This document shows, one piece after another, positions 19,617 to 28,136 of a stretch of DNA of 32,631 nt. Both the position numbers and the translations under genes were made by a program. The stretch comes from Thermotogaceae bacterium (GTDB lineage Bacteria > Thermotogota > Thermotogae > MWEM01). Positions within the stretch are counted from its first letter, which is position 1; each line of letters begins with the position of its first letter. The DNA lies in assembly GCA_030445775.1 (NCBI GenBank), contig JASUTC010000011.1, forward strand, positions 1-32,631, read 5' to 3'. The notes beneath the pieces are model-generated. The model was not told the DNA's origin. It ran no database searches and worked only from the letters and a program-made list of their open reading frames with translations.

Positions 19617-20406
19617 TTGGTTTATCCTCTTCTTTTTCATTCTTTAGTTTTTTAATGACATAACCGGCTAATTCCTTGAAAACAGCTTCCATTTCTGTAC
19701 CACGCATATAAAGACTGGCCGGCTTCCCGTCTTCAGAAAGCCTCATCAATTCAGGGTTTTGTGGAATACGTGTGATTAAATCAGTGTCAAGTTCTTTTGC
19801 AAGGCTTTCCCCGCCGCCTTCTCCAAACAGATATACCCTTTGACCACAATTGGGACATACAAAATAACTCATGTTCTCCACAATACCCAGTACCTGTGAA
19901 TTTAACTTTTGAACAAAGACAGCAGATCGCATGGCGTCCATGGTTGAAACCCCTTGGGGTGTTGTCACAATAATGGCCCCATCCATATCTCCAATGATCT
20001 GCAAAGCGCTTAAAGGTTCATCTCCCGTTCCGGGAGGCGAATCAACAATGAGATAATCCAAATCTCCCCACTCCACGTCTTTAACGAACTGCTCGATCAT
20101 TTTTTGCTTTAACGGTCCCCGCCAAATAACCGGTTGAGACAAATCAACCAAGTTGGCGATGGAAACGGCACTCAAATTCGGGAAAACCTTGATGGGCAGT
20201 ATCGTTTCCTTGGGTGTGGCCTCCAATTTTTTATCTCCAATCCCCAACATCTTCGCCACGTTGGGACCATGTATATCGATATCAATAAGTCCAACCTTAA
20301 ATCCTTCTTCAGCCAACGCCGTTGCCAAATTAACGGAAACGGTACTCTTACCCACACCGCCTTTTCCGCTTAATACCATGATCTTGTGTTTAATGTGATT
20401 GTTCAT
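19609..20406 (-). CDS. Mrp/NBP35-family iron-sulfur carrier P-loop ATPase
   Basis: LSGKGGVGKSTVSVNLA deviant Walker A, DIDIHGPNVAKMLG, DSPPGTGDEPLS, CPNCG. Confidence 0.94.
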   Translation of the reverse strand: MNNHIKHKIMVLSGKGGVGKSTVSVNLATALAEEGFKVGLIDIDIHGPNVAKMLGIGDKKLEATPKETILPIKVFPNLSAVSIANLVDLSQPVIWRGPLKQKMIEQFVKDVEWGDLDYLIVDSPPGTGDEPLSALQIIGDMDGAIIVTTPQGVSTMDAMRSAVFVQKLNSQVLGIVENMSYFVCPNCGQRVYLFGEGGGESLAKELDTDLITRIPQNPELMRLSEDGKPASLYMRGTEMEAVFKELAGYVIKKLKNEKEEDKPNE

Positions 20407-20477
20407 ATGTCCTCCTTAAATGATTCTAAAAAATTACAAAAACCTCTATCATCAAAAAAAGCTCCTCTTCCTTCTCT

Positions 20478-20498
20478 AATCCCCCTCAAGGGGGGATT
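20478..20498. terminator. hairpin between the mutS-like gene and mrp, terminator-like
   Basis: AATCCCCC-TCAAG-GGGGGATT, followed by a T-run on +. On - a further T7 run lies downstream. Confidence 0.5.
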
Positions 20499-20554
20499 TT
20501 TTATTTTCAACTATCAGAAATACCGCCATGAAGTTTTTGCCCTTCAAAAAACTT

Positions 20555-22135
20555 CTAAGGCGTGTTCCCCAACGCCAATCTCCTTGCCTCCTCAATAACA
20601 TCTTGAGGTATCCCCAAAGCCCTTGAAATCTCAATGGCGGCCTGTGGTACGCGATTGCCCTCAATTCTTTCCAGTCTGTGATCGATATATTGGTAAAGGT
20701 TCTCTTCATCCAGCACTTCTTGATCATGATCCCGTAAAAATCCCGTCTGATAGCTTTGATTGCCATAAGATAGCGGTCCTGAAAAGTGCGTAACAAAGAT
20801 TGTAACGCTTGCCTTACTTGCTAAATACTCCACAACCGATGAAGCCAGGGCATCTCCCTCTTTTGGATTGGTAGATGAACCAAACTCATCGATTAAATTC
20901 AGATGACAGCCTTCTTGAAAGACAGGATGAATCCGCTTAACTTCCATGGCAAAACCACTAAGTCCCTCTTCTTCTCTGGTTCTGTATACACAATTGACAG
21001 AATCAAACAGACTGGAAACAAATTTTCCGGCTGTTACGGGCAATCCCAAGGCAGAGGCCACGTAAAATTGACCGAGCGTCTTTAAGGTTGTGGTTTTCCC
21101 ACCCATATTCGCGCCGACGATCACCGTAACTCCTTCATTCAGTCGTATGTTCACCGGATCGTACAGAAAACCCTTGTGCTGACAAAAGGCCTTTACATCT
21201 TCCTGTACGCCTGCTTCCACCTCTATAGTCAACTTTTCCTTTTCTATCGCGGGGAAACAAGCATCGTAATCGGTTTTGTATTCCAGTAAAGCAATATCTC
21301 GGTCAAGTTCGCCAACGGCATTCATCTGAGCTCTTAAATAACCCGTATACTGAGATAAACTTCTCATCAGCTCTTCTCGATAGCGAATTTCCTCTATTGC
21401 CATTTCTTCTTTGATCTGTTCAATTTTTTCCGAATAATCTGCATCCTCATTGGAAGTTTTTACCTTATAGTGAACGGAAAAGGTATTTTCTGAAATAACG
21501 GTACAGTTCTCAGATTTTCTCAAGGCGTGATTTCGAATATCCGATCTTTCCAGAAGAAATTCCGTTCTGTTCTTCAGAGACAAATCGTAAAGTCTTTCCA
21601 GCCTTTTGCAGACCTTTCGCATTTCAGCCTTTTCCAGATCCCGATATTTTTCCAGTTCTTCCCTCAACTCAACCGCGTAGTCGGAATCGATGGAGAAAAA
21701 GAATTGATTGGTATTTCTGGGATCCAAAATCGTCCAGATCTCCGGTTGAAAATCCAGTCCGTACAGCTCCGCTATTCCCCAAACCCCTTCCAACAGGTTC
21801 AACAGTCGCTTGAAGAAAAAAAAGAATTTTTTAATCTCAAAAAAATCCACCACAGTCGGAAGTTCTTGATTTTCAATCTTTTCCACGCTTTGTGAGATGT
21901 TTTTCAACTCCGACAGACAATGCTTGATACGCTCCTTTTCACAATCTTTCCATAAGGATTCAAGATGACTCAGCCGCTCGTAATGGGCTATCAGGGCTTC
22001 CTCATCTCCCCTGAAATAGACACGGGGCTGTTTCAACAATCGTTTTCCGTAATGAGAGGAGGGTGTGAATTTTTTCAACAATTCTTCGATTTCCAAAAAG
22101 GCCAAGGCCTCTTTATCCATTAATCCGTCGAGCAT
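20555..22135 (-). CDS. divergent MutS-family ATPase (neither canonical MutS1 nor MutS2)
   Basis: GANMGGKTTTLKTLG Walker A, EEGLSGFAMEVKRI, LNLIDEFGSSTNPKEGDA Walker B; no Smr domain or mismatch-recognition domain seen. Start set to the ATG at 22135, overlapping the folE2 stop (ATGA). Confidence 0.82.
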   Translation of the reverse strand: MLDGLMDKEALAFLEIEELLKKFTPSSHYGKRLLKQPRVYFRGDEEALIAHYERLSHLESLWKDCEKERIKHCLSELKNISQSVEKIENQELPTVVDFFEIKKFFFFFKRLLNLLEGVWGIAELYGLDFQPEIWTILDPRNTNQFFFSIDSDYAVELREELEKYRDLEKAEMRKVCKRLERLYDLSLKNRTEFLLERSDIRNHALRKSENCTVISENTFSVHYKVKTSNEDADYSEKIEQIKEEMAIEEIRYREELMRSLSQYTGYLRAQMNAVGELDRDIALLEYKTDYDACFPAIEKEKLTIEVEAGVQEDVKAFCQHKGFLYDPVNIRLNEGVTVIVGANMGGKTTTLKTLGQFYVASALGLPVTAGKFVSSLFDSVNCVYRTREEEGLSGFAMEVKRIHPVFQEGCHLNLIDEFGSSTNPKEGDALASSVVEYLASKASVTIFVTHFSGPLSYGNQSYQTGFLRDHDQEVLDEENLYQYIDHRLERIEGNRVPQAAIEISRALGIPQDVIEEARRLALGNTP

Positions 22136-22917
22136 CAAGCTTGTTTCCTTTCCCATTCCAGACAGGCATAGGCATGATGATTGTGGATGGACTCCTGGCT
22201 CGTTACGGAAAGGTGGAACCATTTCACCGAGAGGTTTTTCTTCAATTCGAGGGCCAAATCCCTGGCCACATCTTCAACGAATTTCGGATTGTCGTAGCCC
22301 CGCTCGGTGATGTATTTTTCGTCACTTCTTTTCAATAAGGGAAAAACAGGGGATGAAGCAGCCTTTTCGATAGCTTCAACAACCTCTTCTATCCATACCA
22401 TCTTTGACATCTTCATTTTTACGGTTACATACGCTCGCTGATTATGGGCTCCTCTGTCACTGATGGCCTTGGAGCAGGGACAAACCGTCTGAACGGGTAC
22501 GGTCACCACCAAAATGAAGATGAATTGATCGTCTTTGTTCAACGTGGCATCAAACGCACAATCAATGACCATATGGCTTTTAATTCCCGTGACCGGCGCG
22601 TGTTTTTCAATCGTATAGGGAAACTTCATGATCATATGTGCCTGATTGGCACGAAGAATCCGTTTCATATCCAAAAGGATTTCCTGAACATTCTGAAGCT
22701 CCATACGATTGGCGTGAGCATGTAAAATTTCTATAAACCTGCTCATATGGGTTCCCCTGAAATTCTCGGGTAAATTCACATACATATTCACCGTACCAAT
22801 GGTGTGTTGCTCTCCGTATTGACGATCCTTTAAAAAAATGGGATAACGAACATCCCCCACACCCACCTTGTTGATGGGTATATTTCTGTCATCGCTTTCA
22901 TTCTGTAGGTCTTTCAT
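22135..22917 (-). CDS. folE2: GTP cyclohydrolase IB (FolE2)
   Basis: TVPVQTVCPCSKAISDRGAHNQRAYVTV hallmark, HNHHAY near the C-terminus. ATG 22917 with an AAAGGA SD preferred. Confidence 0.92.
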   Translation of the reverse strand: MKDLQNESDDRNIPINKVGVGDVRYPIFLKDRQYGEQHTIGTVNMYVNLPENFRGTHMSRFIEILHAHANRMELQNVQEILLDMKRILRANQAHMIMKFPYTIEKHAPVTGIKSHMVIDCAFDATLNKDDQFIFILVVTVPVQTVCPCSKAISDRGAHNQRAYVTVKMKMSKMVWIEEVVEAIEKAASSPVFPLLKRSDEKYITERGYDNPKFVEDVARDLALELKKNLSVKWFHLSVTSQESIHNHHAYACLEWERKQA

Positions 22918-22921
22918 ATCA

Positions 22922-24634
22922 TTATCCTTTGTTTTTGATGGCAATATCGTATCGTTCCAATTTATAGTACAACGCTCTCAAGCTAAGGCCCAGTTCTTTC
23001 GCTGTTTTTGCCCGATTACCCTGATTCTTAAACAGTGTCTGCTCGATGGTTTCTTTTTCCACCTTGGCTACCACATCCTTCAATTTCCCTTTAAACAACT
23101 TGTTCCCTTCTACCTCTTTCAGATTCGGCATGAGAAAATCAAAATGCTCCAGGGACAGTTCCTGAACAAAGGGCTGTGCCTTGATCATGGCGCGACCGAT
23201 GGCGTTGTCTAATTCGCGAACGTTTCCCGGCCACTTGTACTGCATAAACAGGCTGAAAACCGAGTCGTTCACCCGTCGGATATCCCGTCGGTATTCTTGG
23301 TTGAATTTTTTGACGGCGTTGTAGACCAATGCTTTAAGGTCCTCGTTTCTCTCTCTTAAGGGCGGGATGACTATAGGTATAACGTTCAGTTTATAATACA
23401 ATTCCTGTAAAAAGGCATTCTCCTCTACCAATTTTTCCAGATTCGCGCCGGTACCGGCTATAATCCTCACATCCAATGTCTTTTCTTCAGATTCTCCATA
23501 GGGTGTGAACCGTTTCGTTTGGATATATTTCAACAGTTTCAGTTGTGTCGATTTGTCCAAATATGAAATCTCATCGATAAAGAGTGTCCCACCATTCGCT
23601 TCTTCCAGATGTCCAATTTCTACCCTTCCGTTCTTTACCGGAGAGCCAAACAATTCAAGGGCAATATTTTTTGAATCCGTTGACCTGCATCTTGTCACAA
23701 CCAAGGGTTTGTCAGACCGTGTGCTGCTGTTGTGGATGGATTCGGCGAATAATTCCTTCCCTGAACCGCTCTCACCTCTAAGCAATACGGTGGCGTTTGT
23801 CCCGGCAACACGTTTAGCCTGTTCAACGGCAATTCTCATCTTTTCACTGTGATGGACAATATCCTGGAAAGTGGACCCGGAATTGGTTCTCCTGAGGACG
23901 GAACGGGCATCAGCCAACTCTTCCATGAGTTTGGAAATCTCCGTCACATCGTGAATCACTCCCACACTGCCTTTGAATTCATCTTTCACATAAAGGGGTG
24001 TCACATCAACGATGACTTCTTTTTTCGTCTTTCCTACGATCATCCGACGGCCCAATACAGGCTTTTTGGTCTTAACCACCAACATATGTTTACTTTCGTC
24101 CTTGTCGGCAATATCAATCGTAGCCGGCTTGCCTTCCACTTCTTCCGCAGAGAGTCCCGTGATTCGTGTATATTCCGAATTGACCATGATGATCTTTCCG
24201 TTTTCGTCTGCTACGGAAATGGCATCTCTGGTGGAATTGATGATGGCCTTAAGGGTCTTTTCCAATTGTTTTAAATCGGTTACTTCCTCCGCCATCTTCT
24301 GTATATGCGTCACATCCCTGAAAATTGCCGCTACCCCCATGATATTGCCCCCCACGTCAAAAATAGGTACACGGGATGTAATGATGGTGGTATTCTTCAA
24401 CAATTGAACCCGGTCATATTCGGGAATGGCCGTTTGCAGGACAATATGCAACCTGGTATTGGGGATGGCGTTTTTCACGTCTTTATCTACTACTTGGTCT
24501 TCTTTCAATTCAAGAATATCCAGGGCTGCCCTGTTGATAAACACCACATTTTTATTGGAGTTAATGATGATGACACCCTCTTTGATGGAATAAAGAACGC
24601 GCCGGATCATCTCATCAATGATTGACTTAACCAT
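22922..24634 (-). CDS. PAS-AAA+-Fis transcriptional regulator, NtrC/TyrR-like
   Basis: Two PAS-like regions, AAA+ GESGSGKELFAESIH and GGTLFIDEI, LYYKLNVIPIVIPPLRER, C-terminal Fis HTH NRAKTAKELGLSLRALYYKLERY. No GAFTGA. Confidence 0.92.
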   Translation of the reverse strand: MVKSIIDEMIRRVLYSIKEGVIIINSNKNVVFINRAALDILELKEDQVVDKDVKNAIPNTRLHIVLQTAIPEYDRVQLLKNTTIITSRVPIFDVGGNIMGVAAIFRDVTHIQKMAEEVTDLKQLEKTLKAIINSTRDAISVADENGKIIMVNSEYTRITGLSAEEVEGKPATIDIADKDESKHMLVVKTKKPVLGRRMIVGKTKKEVIVDVTPLYVKDEFKGSVGVIHDVTEISKLMEELADARSVLRRTNSGSTFQDIVHHSEKMRIAVEQAKRVAGTNATVLLRGESGSGKELFAESIHNSSTRSDKPLVVTRCRSTDSKNIALELFGSPVKNGRVEIGHLEEANGGTLFIDEISYLDKSTQLKLLKYIQTKRFTPYGESEEKTLDVRIIAGTGANLEKLVEENAFLQELYYKLNVIPIVIPPLRERNEDLKALVYNAVKKFNQEYRRDIRRVNDSVFSLFMQYKWPGNVRELDNAIGRAMIKAQPFVQELSLEHFDFLMPNLKEVEGNKLFKGKLKDVVAKVEKETIEQTLFKNQGNRAKTAKELGLSLRALYYKLERYDIAIKNKG

Positions 24635-25433
24635 CTCTTTTCACCTCTTGGAAAAGTCTGATCCATTGTTCCAAAGAAATTTCCTCAGCCCTGACGGTAT
24701 TTTCCAGCCCTATCTTAGACGCATAGGTCATAATGTCAAAATCATAATTGTTCCTCAATTTTTTTCTTCGCATTTTGAACCCTTGTCTGACAAACTCAAA
24801 GAACTCCTCCGGGTTTTCACCCAACGGCTTCTCCTTTTTCGGAATCAATCGAATCACAGTGGAATCCACTTTGGGTGACGGGTTAAAATGCTTCGGCCCA
24901 ATCGTAAATATCGATTCAATATTAAAATGATACTGCATAAAAACAGAAAGTGATCCATAAGTCTTATTCCCCGGATCGGACATCATCCTTAACGCCACCT
25001 CTTTTTGCAGCATAAACACACATAAACGAATGGCCAAAAAGTCCCTTAAAACCTTTTTGATAATGGCCGTTCCGTTGTTATAGGGGAGATTGGATACCAC
25101 GGCTAATGCTCTTTGAGAAAGCTCTACGGGCACCGTCGTTTTAAGATAATCCCCCATGTAAAGGTGGAAATCAGGCTCATCCTTAAAACGCTCTTTAAGT
25201 GGTTCTTCAAGCCTGCGATCAATCTCAAAGGCATGCACCCGATGCCCCTCATTCAACAACAACTGTGTCATTATCCCGCTTCCGGGACCAATTTCCACAC
25301 ATTCTATACTCTTATCATCAATCAAATCAACAATTCGTTGAACAACAGTTTGGCTCTTCAAAAAATTCTGCCCCAATGATTTTTTTAACCGGAACTCACT
25401 GCTGTTTCTCTCATCATGCGCCGTAGAAAACAC
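24627..25433 (-). CDS. rsmA: 16S rRNA dimethyladenosine transferase RsmA/KsgA
   Basis: KKSLGQNFLKS, EIGPGSGIMTQLL, VVSNLPYNNGTAII. The track start is a GTG with a close SD, so the exact start is uncertain. Confidence 0.93.
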   Translation of the reverse strand: MFSTAHDERNSSEFRLKKSLGQNFLKSQTVVQRIVDLIDDKSIECVEIGPGSGIMTQLLLNEGHRVHAFEIDRRLEEPLKERFKDEPDFHLYMGDYLKTTVPVELSQRALAVVSNLPYNNGTAIIKKVLRDFLAIRLCVFMLQKEVALRMMSDPGNKTYGSLSVFMQYHFNIESIFTIGPKHFNPSPKVDSTVIRLIPKKEKPLGENPEEFFEFVRQGFKMRRKKLRNNYDFDIMTYASKIGLENTVRAEEISLEQWIRLFQEVKRDG

Positions 25434-25462
25434 ATCTCCTGTCTATTTAAGCGTTCATAGCA

Positions 25463-25471
25463 ATTATAACA
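25463..25471 (-). promoter_or_regulatory. candidate extended -10 (TGTTATAAT) upstream of rsmA
   Basis: - strand TGTTATAAT about 30-40 nt upstream of the rsmA start. Confidence 0.45.
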
Positions 25472-25492
25472 TAGAAAGAATATTCGGCATAA

Positions 25493-25527
25493 AAGTAAGA
25501 GGGGACCTACCTGTCCCCTCTTTACTT
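25493..25527 (-). terminator. strong hairpin at the 3' end of gpmA
   Basis: AAGTAAGAGGGGAC / GTCCCCTCTTTACTT near-perfect inverted repeat with a 6-nt loop; one arm overlaps the gpmA stop. Confidence 0.65.
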
Positions 25528-26268
25528 CGCTTTCGCCTGATTCGCTACAGCCTTTGTCGCCTTAGCAATCTCTTCGGGATCTCCCAAATAATAATGCTTA
25601 ATCGGTTTTAAATCCTCATCAAGCTCATAAACCAACGGAATACCCGTTGGGATATTCAAGCCGGTGATTTCATCGTCACTGATGTTGTCCAAATACTTCA
25701 CAATGGCTCTCAAACTGTTTCCATGGGCAGATACAATCACCTTTTTCCCCGTCTTGACCATGGGCACAATGGTGTCTTTCCAATAGGGCAGACATCTTTC
25801 CAAAGTATCTTTTAAACATTCCGTCTTCGGCAGCTGGTCTTCCGTCAGATCGGCGTATTTTCTCTCGTGCCCGGGATAGCGTTTGTCGGAAACATCAAGA
25901 GCAGGAGGTGGCACATCGTAGCTTCTTCTCCATTTGTGCACTGTTTCCTGGCCCAGCTTCTTGGAAGTCTCGGCCTTATTTAAACCTTGAAGGTCTCCAT
26001 AATGTCTTTCATTCAATCGCCAGTTCTTATAAACGGGGATCCATAATTCATCCAACTCTTCAAGGACGATATTTAGCGTTTTAATGGCTCTTTTCAAAAC
26101 AGATGTATAGGCCACATCAAACTCATAACCTTCTTCTTTAAGTATTTTCCCGGCTTTATGTGCTTCTTCTACACCCTTTTCGGATAGATCCACATCCGTC
26201 CATCCGGTAAAATAATTCTCTTTGTTCCAGACACTTTCTCCGTGTCTTAAAAAGACAATTTTGTACAT
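25522..26268 (-). CDS. gpmA: 2,3-bisphosphoglycerate-dependent phosphoglycerate mutase
   Basis: [56 protein letters not shown]. Confidence 0.95.
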   Translation of the reverse strand: MYKIVFLRHGESVWNKENYFTGWTDVDLSEKGVEEAHKAGKILKEEGYEFDVAYTSVLKRAIKTLNIVLEELDELWIPVYKNWRLNERHYGDLQGLNKAETSKKLGQETVHKWRRSYDVPPPALDVSDKRYPGHERKYADLTEDQLPKTECLKDTLERCLPYWKDTIVPMVKTGKKVIVSAHGNSLRAIVKYLDNISDDEITGLNIPTGIPLVYELDEDLKPIKHYYLGDPEEIAKATKAVANQAKAK

Positions 26269-26292
26269 TGATACTCCTCCTCATTGATTGAT

Positions 26293-28020
26293 TTATTCTG
26301 TCGTTATAATCGTCATTTGTACATTCCGGCCTTCCGTTTCATCGGTTTCCAGATTCATTTCCAACCTGTCACCAAGAATGGTTCTGCGATTATCCGGATC
26401 AAAAACGTAAACTTCATCAATTAAAATCAGCATCTGGTTTTCTTCATCATACTCAAAGGATTTACTTTCAGCCTTCAAATTACCCTGAGTAATCAGAACT
26501 TTCTCAGATTCACTCACATTCCCTGCATAGGATCCGGAATTTTGATCAATAAACATCTCATCGCATTGAATGGTAATCAATTCACCCTCGTCCTTTTGTT
26601 CAATATTGGCTACCACGTTTTTGGTCAATGTCCCTTGATTGGTGTCCAAGTCAAAATTCAATTCTGTTGATGTAGCTTGACCTTTATTAAATTCAATAAA
26701 AACACCATCTGTTGCCAGAATGGTTTCCTGCTGGCCATCCACTTTCAAGACATCAAATCTTTCCGAAACAAGGGTGATGTTTTTTGTTATGATTTCTGAA
26801 GGCCCCCTGAATTCGTCTCTTTCTTCATAACTTCTGAAATCTTCACTCTTCATCTGGAAGGTTTCACTTTCACCATCTTTTTCAGTGTCCTTTGTCAAAC
26901 GGATATTCTTTCCCGACAAACTGTCATCATCCAATCCCAGTTCAATCTCTTGGCCCCAAATTCTCTGAGCGTTATTCAAATCATCGATATAGGCTTCTTC
27001 CCTCAACAACACCCTTTGCAGCTCTGATTTATAAGAAAAATACTTGGATTCTGCATATAGTGACCCTCTCGTAAGGGTAATTTTTTCATTCTCAAGCGCT
27101 TCTCCGTTGTAAACCTTGTTCTTGCCGTCTATTTCAAGAACATCACATTGAATATTAACAGGTGTGGCCTCGTCACCGGGGATAATAACAGCGTCTACAT
27201 CCCCCTTCATGGTACCGGCCTCATCCTCCAAATCATAATCCAGCTCGTTACTGGTAGCCTTTCCCGTTTCAAATTCCATATATGAGCGTTCCTTTGTCAG
27301 GACACGTTTTTCAGTTCCATCTTCTTTATAAACGGTAAAATCCGGGGAAGTCAAGACGAAATCACCACGGCGGATGGTAGAGGACTGATAAAATTCGGTT
27401 CGATCGTCAAACATCTTGAAATCATCCGATTCGATTTCCAAGGCCTGTTCATCCTCTGAATCTTTGTTTCTAATGGAAACGCCTTTTCCCTCGATAGAAT
27501 CATCCGCCATGGTAAGGCGAATCAAATCACCGGTGATCTCCCTTTCATTATCCACATCGTCAACGAAAACATCATTGTACAGTACCAAAATATCTTCCTG
27601 TTCAAAATATTCAAAGGAAGTACTTCTCGCCTTCATATTTCCCTTGAATAAATCAACACGCTCTTGTTCATCACTCATCTGTCCGGCAAACACGCCGGTC
27701 TCGTTATCAATGTCCAAGATATCACAGTTGATTTCAATGGTTTCGGTACTTCCTGCACTGGTGATAATCGCTTCAACATTTCCCGTCATGATTCCCTTTT
27801 CATCGATCAAATCATAATCAAGGGTTAAAGAAGTGGCCTTTCCGGTATCAAATTCCAAATACACACCATCTTCCGCAACAATTTGTCGTTCCCTGCCTTC
27901 TTTACGAAAAATGGTAAAGGTATCCCCTCTAAGAAAAAAATCTCCTTTGGTTATCTCGGAAGCTTTATAAAATTCGATGCGATCATCGAACATTTTGAAC
28001 TGCTCCGATTCTATATAAAG
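26293..28020 (-). repeat. three tandem protein-coding modules of about 193 aa (approximate module starts 28020, 27442, 26860)
   Basis: Alignment by eye: LYIESEQFKMFDDRIEFY / LEIESDDFKMFDDRTEFY / FQMKSEDFRSYEERDEFR; FDTGKATSLTLDYDL / FETGKATSNELDYDL / FNKGQATSTELNFDL. Confidence 0.85.
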
Positions 28021-28104
28021 TGTTTCTTCTTCGGCAAAAATCATCAATGTAAAAAAACAAAAGATGATAAAAAAAGAGCCGGTTACACAAATTTTTTTAT
28101 TCAC
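26293..28104 (-). CDS. exported OstA/LptA-like protein with three tandem modules
   Basis: N-terminal signal peptide. Repeated module start [LF]x[IM][EK]S[ED]xFKMFDDRxEFY and ATSxELxxDLxxxxGTMxxxVxAxI; second halves also repeat (CDxLxIDxxxxxYxG, GxLxAxSxxFxY). Confidence 0.75.
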   Translation of the reverse strand: MNKKICVTGSFFIIFCFFTLMIFAEEETLYIESEQFKMFDDRIEFYKASEITKGDFFLRGDTFTIFRKEGRERQIVAEDGVYLEFDTGKATSLTLDYDLIDEKGIMTGNVEAIITSAGSTETIEINCDILDIDNETGVFAGQMSDEQERVDLFKGNMKARSTSFEYFEQEDILVLYNDVFVDDVDNEREITGDLIRLTMADDSIEGKGVSIRNKDSEDEQALEIESDDFKMFDDRTEFYQSSTIRRGDFVLTSPDFTVYKEDGTEKRVLTKERSYMEFETGKATSNELDYDLEDEAGTMKGDVDAVIIPGDEATPVNIQCDVLEIDGKNKVYNGEALENEKITLTRGSLYAESKYFSYKSELQRVLLREEAYIDDLNNAQRIWGQEIELGLDDDSLSGKNIRLTKDTEKDGESETFQMKSEDFRSYEERDEFRGPSEIITKNITLVSERFDVLKVDGQQETILATDGVFIEFNKGQATSTELNFDLDTNQGTLTKNVVANIEQKDEGELITIQCDEMFIDQNSGSYAGNVSESEKVLITQGNLKAESKSFEYDEENQMLILIDEVYVFDPDNRRTILGDRLEMNLETDETEGRNVQMTIITTE

Positions 28105-28136
28105 AATCGATGTCCTCCAACAATGGAAAAATACAT

